The translations under genes were made by a program, and so were the position numbers. The notes under the pieces were generated by a model, which saw nothing but the letters and a program-made list of their open reading frames with translations, was not told where the DNA came from and did no database searches. Positions 35,901 to 41,800 of a stretch of DNA of 43,865 nucleotides are shown here, piece after piece (within the stretch, counting starts at the first letter, position 1; every line of letters starts with the position of its first letter). The stretch covers positions 1 through 43,865 of the forward strand of contig JBIOHP010000031.1 of the NCBI GenBank assembly GCA_044449065.1, read 5' to 3'. The DNA comes from JBIOHP01 sp044449065 (GTDB taxonomy: Bacteria; Bacteroidota; Ignavibacteria; UBA10030; SZUA-254).

Positions 35901-35925
35901 GCAATTTTATTCTGGTTGAACGCAT
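32917..35925 (-). CDS. Fused MFS-type membrane / SpeE-like / TPR protein, copy 1 (first gene of the operon)
   Basis: The 1002-aa product starts at ATG 35925 behind AAAGGA. Residues about 8-225 and 235-475 are two homologous polytopic halves, each opening with a SGxxxxxYExxWxRLL/KYL signature typical of fused MFS/SpeE proteins. The SAM loop GLGSGITCG lies at about 564-572, then VEICSEVIE, DDAITYMK and YDDIISEPSNPW near 630. INTEKKPLLEYRAP and a TPR-like tail (about 825-1000, with LQKILKLDPGNIEALASML) follow. Known proteins of this architecture have no settled biochemical role. The enzymatic domain probably faces the cytosol. The promoter of the array must lie in the gap upstream. Confidence 0.88.
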   Translation of the reverse strand: MRSTRIKLLVILLFIFSGICGLIYEVAWSKYLSLFIGNTAYSIMIVLATFMGGLALGSYYWGKYADRFTNRLKLYGILEIAIGVYCLFYPFLIGICEKIFLTIATGLDAESDQVVLLLLKFLLSFATLIIPTFFMGGTLPVLSKFLTRTIRDAGKDVATLYYINSMGAVIGAGLAGFFFIRLYSLDGAVAIAAVMNLLIGTIALIVARKIQGVSEPETISEEVPVTTDQQFSPLAVRLAIITAAMSGFIAMVYELAWTRLLANILGSSTYSFSLMLIAFISGITLGSWIVSLIIRRIKNLTVFLGFCQLGTAVSMILTLPFYERLPYYLSKLSTLLTNKPENFPYFLAGEFLFCFLIMIIPTSLSGMSLPVASRIASNDIRLLGKSIGGIFSINTIGTVIGALVTGLLLMPQFGVKQTIELGVLLNILLGLGIVYYEGTMPLGWRIGLASVILLIGIGYKIEFPSWNQQVSISGVFRFLHQEDYASFSDMEKDMSEDRMILWYKEGLNANVAVTQTTMRNVNQKSLIINGKADASTVSDLSTQILLGEIPLILLPDSGNALVIGLGSGITCGSALRHPLRSLDCVEICSEVIECNSFFSTENYHFLQDPRTKIFLDDAITYMKVSQKKYDDIISEPSNPWIAGIGNLFSLEFFNLCKDRLKPGGVLTQWFHTYDMENDTFNLILQTIAKSFNYVSIWKAAEADIVIMASTKPLEINFDLMEKRFAQPAVARDLARIKIYDTPTLLSTQIVSKWIPSKPSDDMEINTEKKPLLEYRAPIAMFTHSALTLTDTVDERNTPAGDNLFYSLYEKQRGFNLENYLNIARYRTSHEAGDYSMLYGTLQKILKLDPGNIEALASMLNVSLVVGALDDNLATLGKLSTISPDGYDIISTYIRDVFTIFNESQSLTGAQAMKYFKKMGATLSNHNQFRLSGELWKGVSEYYENMKDPEISVFDEEAATLAAQSYLLANDLDNAELFISRLKTINPRNAQLPLLVQEFSGKR

Positions 35926-36196
35926 TGTCCTTTGTGTTAGATAATTGACCTAAAATGTAGGAAAAAACTTCAGTAAAAACGAATGTAGTTTTTTTATGAA
36001 TTCTTCCATGACCGGACGGTAAATGCCATTCATTCTTGTTTCTCAACAGGATATTTTCTACCTTTTGCTGATTGATCTCCGCTGTGTAGCGAGATTGAAT
36101 CATCTGTATTTTACTTGATTCGGCACGCTTAAGAAAAAGATACATGTAATTCATTGGTCGCAATAACTAAATTATCAATTTTTGTTATGGATCATC
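35926..36196. promoter_or_regulatory. Divergent promoter region between the array and the DUF4153 gene
   Basis: This 271-bp AT-rich region separates the first gene of the minus-strand array from a plus-strand membrane-protein gene. A ribosome binding site (ACACAAAGGACA on the minus strand) precedes ATG 35925. A minus-strand frame spanning 35852-36163 exists but overlaps copy 1 and looks non-coding. Promoter boxes could not be assigned with confidence. Confidence 0.45.
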
Positions 36197-38020
36197 ATGA
36201 AAATAAAACTACCTTCAATTCAACAAGTATTTAAGGCGTCAAGCGGAACATTTTTTCGTTTTCCCATAGCCATCATCGATGCGGTTGCGGGAACCCTTGC
36301 GGCGTTGGTTCTTATCGACTTTGAAGGTCCTCCCGGACCAACAATCTTCTTCAATATTCTGTTCGCAGCAATAACCGGCATTCCGTTATTTATGGCAATT
36401 GTCCTGGTAACGGAAAAAAAGAATTTTACAAAACCGATTTCCTTTGGTCTTCATGTAATCGGATTGTTGGCTCTTGCCGGATATGGTTACACCATCCCGT
36501 CGGACATTATTGGCGCGCCTGCAATCCATCTTTTCCGGATGCTAATCATCGCAATCGCCCTCCATCTATTTGTTGCAATTGCCCCGTTCGCCGGCAGGGG
36601 TGAAGCGAACGGTTTCTGGCAGTATAATAAAATCCTTCTTCAGCGGATTCTCATTGCGTTATTTTATTCCGGCATTATGTATCTCGGACTTGCGCTCGCA
36701 ATGGGCGCTCTGAACAACTTGTTCGGCATCAACATACCGGGGAAACGATATTTTGAACTCTGGGTGCTCATCCTCGGTATTTTTAATACCTGGTTTTTCC
36801 TTGCCGGTGTTCCGGAGAAATTATCAGAATTGGAAAACGTAACTGATTATCCCAAAGGGCTAAAAATATTCGTTCAATCAATCCTCTTTCCTTTAGTCGT
36901 CATCTACCTGGTGATTCTGTATGCCTATCTAGGAAAGATACTTATTGCATGGGCATTACCTCAGGGTTGGGTAGGTCGGCTGATAATCGGATATGCCGCA
37001 ACCGGTATATTCTCACTCCTTCTCCTCCATCCCATCCGCGATCAACTTGAAAATGTCTGGATCAGGCGGGGTTCGCGGTGGTTTTATGCGGTGTTGATTC
37101 CGCTTATCCTGACTCTGTTTCTTGCGCTTGGGAGAAGGATTGCGGATTACGGATTTACAGAGCTTCGGTTCATTGGCGTTGTCCTTGCGCTCTGGCTCCT
37201 GGGAATAACCTGTTATTATATTTTCAAAAAAAACGCCGGCATAAAAATTATCCCGGCGTCCCTTTGTGTGTTATCCTTCGGGATTAGTTTTGGTCCCTGG
37301 GGCATGTTTGCAGTTTCAGAAAGTAGCCAGATCGGCCGGCTTCGTGAAATTCTTTCACGAAATTCAATCCTGGTAAACGGCATGATCGAGAAAAAGGAGA
37401 GAACGATTGCTCAGGATGACAGGAAGCAAATCAGCTCAATCGTGAGTTACCTTCACGACCTGCACGGGTACGACCGTATCCAGCCCTGGTTCCGGGAAAG
37501 CTTAAAAGAAGATCCTAAATCCGGTCCGTGGGGATATAAGGAAGCTCCTGTTGTAATCGCCATGATGGGTATTGATTATGACAGGACGTGGCAAGTACAA
37601 ACCTTCGATAACAAGTTTCTACTAAGCGATCCCGAACGGTCATTTTCAATCGCGGGGTATGACCACGCACTCCCGTCGCAATATTTTTCTGCAGCAGGTG
37701 GACACAGTATTGAAAAGAAATTCCCCGATGATAGAATAACATACAGATTACCTCCAACGTTAGATTCCATCTCTATTGTTTTCAAGAACGATGACAACCG
37801 GACCGACTCGCTGCAAACGTCGTTTCATCCGCTGATCGATAGTTTACTGAAAGAGTTTCCCGGCGCTTCCGATAAAATAGATCCCGCGAAAATGTCGCTC
37901 GATCTTACCACCCCCAACCTCAAGGTGAAAATTTATTTGCAGCAAATCCGTCTTCATCAGGAAGGGAACGCGATGAAACCGACGTTTGTTGAGTTATCAA
38001 TATTTTATGGAAAACAATAA
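36197..38020 (+). CDS. DUF4153-type polytopic membrane protein
   Basis: ATG 36197 gives 607 aa; an in-frame TTG 15 nt upstream is less likely. The N-terminal 390 residues contain about ten hydrophobic segments, beginning with FRFPIAIIDAVAGTLAALVL, in the pattern of the DUF4153 family (FPxAxxxA near the start, long helices, a GxxxxLxGxP-type loop seen as WFFLAGVPEKLSELE). The C-terminal 215 residues are a soluble, probably extracytoplasmic domain (ILSRNSILVNGMIEKKERT onward). The family is widespread and uncharacterised. It is divergently transcribed from the array and followed after 41 nt by the tRNA-editing-domain gene, with which it may share a transcript. Confidence 0.75.
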   Translation: MKIKLPSIQQVFKASSGTFFRFPIAIIDAVAGTLAALVLIDFEGPPGPTIFFNILFAAITGIPLFMAIVLVTEKKNFTKPISFGLHVIGLLALAGYGYTIPSDIIGAPAIHLFRMLIIAIALHLFVAIAPFAGRGEANGFWQYNKILLQRILIALFYSGIMYLGLALAMGALNNLFGINIPGKRYFELWVLILGIFNTWFFLAGVPEKLSELENVTDYPKGLKIFVQSILFPLVVIYLVILYAYLGKILIAWALPQGWVGRLIIGYAATGIFSLLLLHPIRDQLENVWIRRGSRWFYAVLIPLILTLFLALGRRIADYGFTELRFIGVVLALWLLGITCYYIFKKNAGIKIIPASLCVLSFGISFGPWGMFAVSESSQIGRLREILSRNSILVNGMIEKKERTIAQDDRKQISSIVSYLHDLHGYDRIQPWFRESLKEDPKSGPWGYKEAPVVIAMMGIDYDRTWQVQTFDNKFLLSDPERSFSIAGYDHALPSQYFSAAGGHSIEKKFPDDRITYRLPPTLDSISIVFKNDDNRTDSLQTSFHPLIDSLLKEFPGASDKIDPAKMSLDLTTPNLKVKIYLQQIRLHQEGNAMKPTFVELSIFYGKQ

Positions 38021-38061
38021 CTTCCATAATTTTCACTGTCAATTATTTTAAAGGTTCGATT

Positions 38062-38523
38062 ATGGCGAAAGAGTATGACCCGCCGATGCATTCTGCCGAA
38101 CATATTCTCAACCAGACGATGGTGCGGATGTTTCATTGCGGGCGTTCGGTAAGCGCCCATATTGAAAAAAAGAAATCGAGAATCGATTATACGTTCGACC
38201 GCGATATCACAAAAGACGAGGTATCAGAAATTGAACGCCGTGTTAATGATATAATTATCTCTGACCTAAAAGTTACGGCAGATTTCATCCCCCGCTCCGC
38301 CGCTGAAAAACAATTCAACCTGGGCAAGTTACCCGATGATGCAGGCGATCCGCTCAGGATCATACGGATCGGAGATTACGACGCTTGTCCCTGTATAGGA
38401 GCGCATGTGTCATCCACACGCGAAATAGGTAAATTTCAAATCCTCTCGTCAACGTATGAAAATGGGATATTACGGCTGCGGTTTAAGCTCACCCAATTGA
38501 ACGAACGCAAGCATTCATTTTAA
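38062..38523 (+). CDS. Stand-alone AlaX-like tRNA editing (SAD) domain protein
   Basis: The 153-aa cytosolic protein matches the second additional domain of alanyl/threonyl-tRNA synthetases. The zinc/catalytic motifs are present: HxxxH at His10-His14 (MHSAEHIL) and CxxxH at Cys111-His115 (CPCIGAHV). AlaX proteins hydrolyse mischarged Ser- or Gly-tRNA(Ala), or act on Thr-tRNA-related substrates. This version lacks the N-terminal OB/glycine-rich region of larger AlaX forms, so it resembles the shortest, AlaX-S-like class. Substrate choice cannot be read from the sequence. A hairpin follows the stop at 38533. Confidence 0.8.
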   Translation: MAKEYDPPMHSAEHILNQTMVRMFHCGRSVSAHIEKKKSRIDYTFDRDITKDEVSEIERRVNDIIISDLKVTADFIPRSAAEKQFNLGKLPDDAGDPLRIIRIGDYDACPCIGAHVSSTREIGKFQILSSTYENGILRLRFKLTQLNERKHSF

Positions 38524-38532
38524 ATGCAATTT

Positions 38533-38570
38533 GTGTGCATTAAGTTCTCCGGGAAATTAATGCACACTTC
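38533..38570 (+). terminator. Hairpin after the editing-domain gene, terminator-like
   Basis: GTGTGCATTAA (38533-38543) and TTAATGCACAC (38557-38567) are perfect 11-bp inverted arms around a 13-nt loop, 10 bp after the stop codon. TTCTTTAAAT follows, a weak T-rich tract. It probably ends the DUF4153/editing-domain transcript. Confidence 0.6.
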
Positions 38571-38819
38571 TTTAAATCTGGCATTTTTGATAGCCACAGT
38601 TTCTATTTCTTCACATAACTCTATGATTTAACTGAGGATAAAACATGTATCGATAATAATCATAATTTAATGAAAGGAGACCGTGAGAAAGTAAAAATTA
38701 ATTGACGGATATCTTGTTCTACTCTTGACTTCCATCAGATTTGTTGATATATTTAAAAAACCACACCCGTTTGTACTTGGGTTGATTATACGACTGATAT
38801 CAACAAGTGAAACATTAGT
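38571..38819. other. Upstream region of the giant secreted-protein gene
   Basis: About 250 bp with no gene. The stretch AATGAAAGGAGACCGTGAGAAA (38669-38690) looks like a ribosome binding site followed by GTG, but that frame ends in a stop within a few codons. The stop at 38808-38810 bounds the reading frame of the downstream gene. Confidence 0.4.
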
Positions 38820-41800
38820 GTGACCTACAGGTTTATTAAAAAGAAATTTCTTAATCGCATTCGCTTCTCTCTTCCACTTGCGATCATAGTATGTATCGTG
38901 ATACCATCGTATGCGCAAGATCGAAATCAACAATCTTCTTTTATTCCCCCCGGCAAAATTTCTGCTAGTAAATATTCCCGAATCGTTACCAGCGGAAGCC
39001 CCTGCGATTTGCCGCCATTCACTTACCAAAACTCCGGCGTGCAAAATAATCTGAATGGAATCGCATCCAATTCGTTGTTGAATATGACAGTCGTTGGCGA
39101 ATGGGGAACGATACTCTCAACAACGAACGGGGGTTCAACATGGTCTCCTCAAGTAAGCGGTACAAAAGAAAACCTCTTAGCGGTACAATTCCAGGATTTG
39201 ATGAACGGTATCATCGTGGGAACAAGTGGCACAACACTCTGGACGTCGGATGGGGGAAACACATGGAATCAATCCTATAGTGGAGCAACAGTTGCTTTCA
39301 GGTCTCTCGTGTATCTTCCTTTTTATGGTTATCTGGCTGTCGGTGATTATGGCACAATGCTGCTCACCTTAGACGGCGGACTGACATGGCGTGTTCTCTC
39401 GTCGGGCGTTTCTTCCAAACTCACCTCAATCGTTTTTTCTCCCGATTCACGGACCGGGCTCGCTGTCGGATGGGAAGGTACTATCCTCCGCACGACCGAC
39501 TGGGGGTACTCATGGAATCAAATTTCCTATTCTCCTAACTGGAGATTTTATTCCGTCTCTTTCGGTGATAATTCTCATGCCGCGATCATCGGAAAAAATT
39601 CCCTCGATGGAACGTCAATTTATCTTTATTCGATCGATAAAGGATTGAGCTGGACACAACCCGCCTATCCCCCAAATCCGATGAACTCGGATTCGGTTGG
39701 CACCGTATCGTTGACGCCGGGAGACACTGTGTATTCGACAATGGGAAACATTTTTCGCGCAAGTTCAGATATGGGGAAGTCATGGTATTACACAAATCAA
39801 TTCAAGTGTAGAGTTATTCGAGCTAGTAATACAACGCCAACACTAATTTGCGAAGGGGGTACAATAATCCGGACGAGCGATTCGCGTTGGCCCGGAGAAT
39901 TAATTCGTTTAACTACGCCCCTGAATAATTCCCTCAATGTGCCGGTAGATAACGGCGTTCTATTTTCATGGGATGCGTATTCAGGAAGTACCATCGGTGA
40001 TTCTATTCAATACGGATTTCAACTTTCCATTGATCCGGGATTTAATTGCGCAACACTGATATCAGATACGTTTATTACCAATAGAACTCTCACACTCGGC
40101 AATCTGCAAAAAGGAAGAACCTACTATTGGCGCGTTATTGCAACAGGCACGCGTGGACAAACGGATAAATTCGGCGTCTCAAAATTCACAACCGATACGG
40201 TCTCATTAGCTCAAGCTCCCTCGCCTGTAACACCCGCGAATGGATCGATCGATCAACATGTGGATATTAACCTTCAATCGATATATGTTCTTCAATTTAA
40301 CTGGCGTCGGTATCCCGATTATATTTACCCGGACAATTCGGTTGCAACCGCATCCATGCACGTTCAAATTTCGGCATATCCTGTTTTCACGCCTCCAATG
40401 ATTGTCGATCAAGTGTTATTACCAAACGATACCGTCCGGATCTTCAGTCCATTCGGATGTAGCGTGAAATATTACTGGCGGATCCGACCGGTTTTCGACG
40501 CCCCGGTTGTAGCGCCATGGTCTGATACTTGGGAGTTTACGACCGCATCGACTCCAAAACCATACCCGTCGTTGATGCGTCTCTCCCCCTCTAACGGTTC
40601 TACCGATTATCCGATGCTGATGAAACATGGCGATATAGCGCTCCGGATGAGATTCAACTGGAAGCCATATCCAGTTAAACTGAATCAAGACGGATCATTT
40701 GAAGGCGCTCAATATCTGATGCAATTTGGCGATGATTCGCTTTCGGTAGCGCGCGGCAACGATTCGACCTATACATTCACATCCGCGGAATCCCTTGGGC
40801 ATGCTTTCTCTTCATATAAACTTTTTATACCGTTCAAAAAATATTATTGGAGAATACGCGCCGGATATACGGTAGGAGGATACCCGTGGTCGGATGTCTG
40901 GTCATTCAGTGGCATCGGGACTCCTTCCACTATTCAAAAAGCTCAACGGGTTGATCTTGACTCTCTCCTTTTAGCCGATTCGTTGCAACAACGTGGTTCC
41001 CCATCCCTCCAGCAATCATATCAGGAAGATACGCTCCTGACCCTCGCGGTGCGGTGTATTGTTCCTCCGACAATATTGACAAGGGATAGTCTGACCCTGA
41101 TCGTTTGCGATACGGGGGATGTATCCCAACCATGGCATGCAATCATGGCACATATACTTCCCTATCTTGACGCCTCAAATAACTATAACCCGATATACAA
41201 CGATTATGAAGTAACGGGACTGGGGAAAGATGGATACCAGGCAGTTCTTCAAACTTTTCAAAATATTCATAAAGGCGACGTCATCACGATGACCGGCTTC
41301 GTGATGGAAATTCCCCCGGGAAATATCATGAGCAATTCGGAGTTTCATTGCTTGCGTATTACGGCGCTGGGGTCTTCCGACACGACAATGCCGCTGTATC
41401 AATCATCGGTATCAGATTTTTACAACGGGGCAAATATTCATTTCAGCAGGGGCGAACAATACGAGGGATCCATCGTCGAATTGCATAATCTCACCGTCCA
41501 TTCGATACTTGATGCGAACCGGGGAACGTTCGATATCATCGACGGCGCGGGCGATGTTATGCCCACAACGGATTTATCATGCTGGTTTACCCTTGTCGGA
41601 CATAGAAATCCCGCCTCAACCTATACGCTCCCTCACGCCGGCGCCCATATAAACGTTATCCGTGGAACTATTATCACCACGTCGGGTAAATACCGTATTG
41701 CTCCGATACTGCCGGGCGATATTGTCCTTGCGCCCGATCCTGCACATGCTATCACAGGATTTATTTACTATACAGATAGAAACATTGACAGCGTGTCGGA

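Larger units (their letters stand above)
16481..35925 (-). repeat. Tandem array of six paralogous MFS/SpeE-like/TPR genes
   Basis: Six genes of nearly equal length (1002 to about 1018 codons) and identical domain order lie head to tail on the minus strand across 19.4 kb. Spacers in transcription order are 10, 64, 34 and 141 bp, then a gap of about 1 kb holding a response regulator on the other strand. The four upstream-most copies (23734-35925) are closest to each other, down to the linker motif STDQPS/TTDQPS between membrane halves. The two downstream copies are more divergent. The array looks like repeated local duplication. Confidence 0.9.

Noticed and set aside
16481..35925. Annotating the array as spermidine synthases or as a polyamine operon
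   Set aside because: The membrane half dominates each protein, the DxxD active-site pair is E/N in all copies, and no other polyamine gene (speA, speD, speB) is present.
16481..35925. Assembly artefact (collapsed or multiplied repeat) as an explanation of the six copies
   Set aside because: All copies differ throughout, have different spacers and different tails; an artefact would give near-identical units. Read-level confirmation is still desirable.
35852..36163. Minus-strand open frame of 103 codons in the divergent region
   Set aside because: It overlaps the start of array copy 1 in another frame and shows no domain; it is probably chance coding in the promoter region.
38667..39044. Minus-strand open frame of 125 codons overlapping the start of the giant secreted-protein gene
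   Set aside because: It is antisense to the signal peptide and mature start of a clearly coding frame, has no recognisable domain, and has no ribosome binding site.
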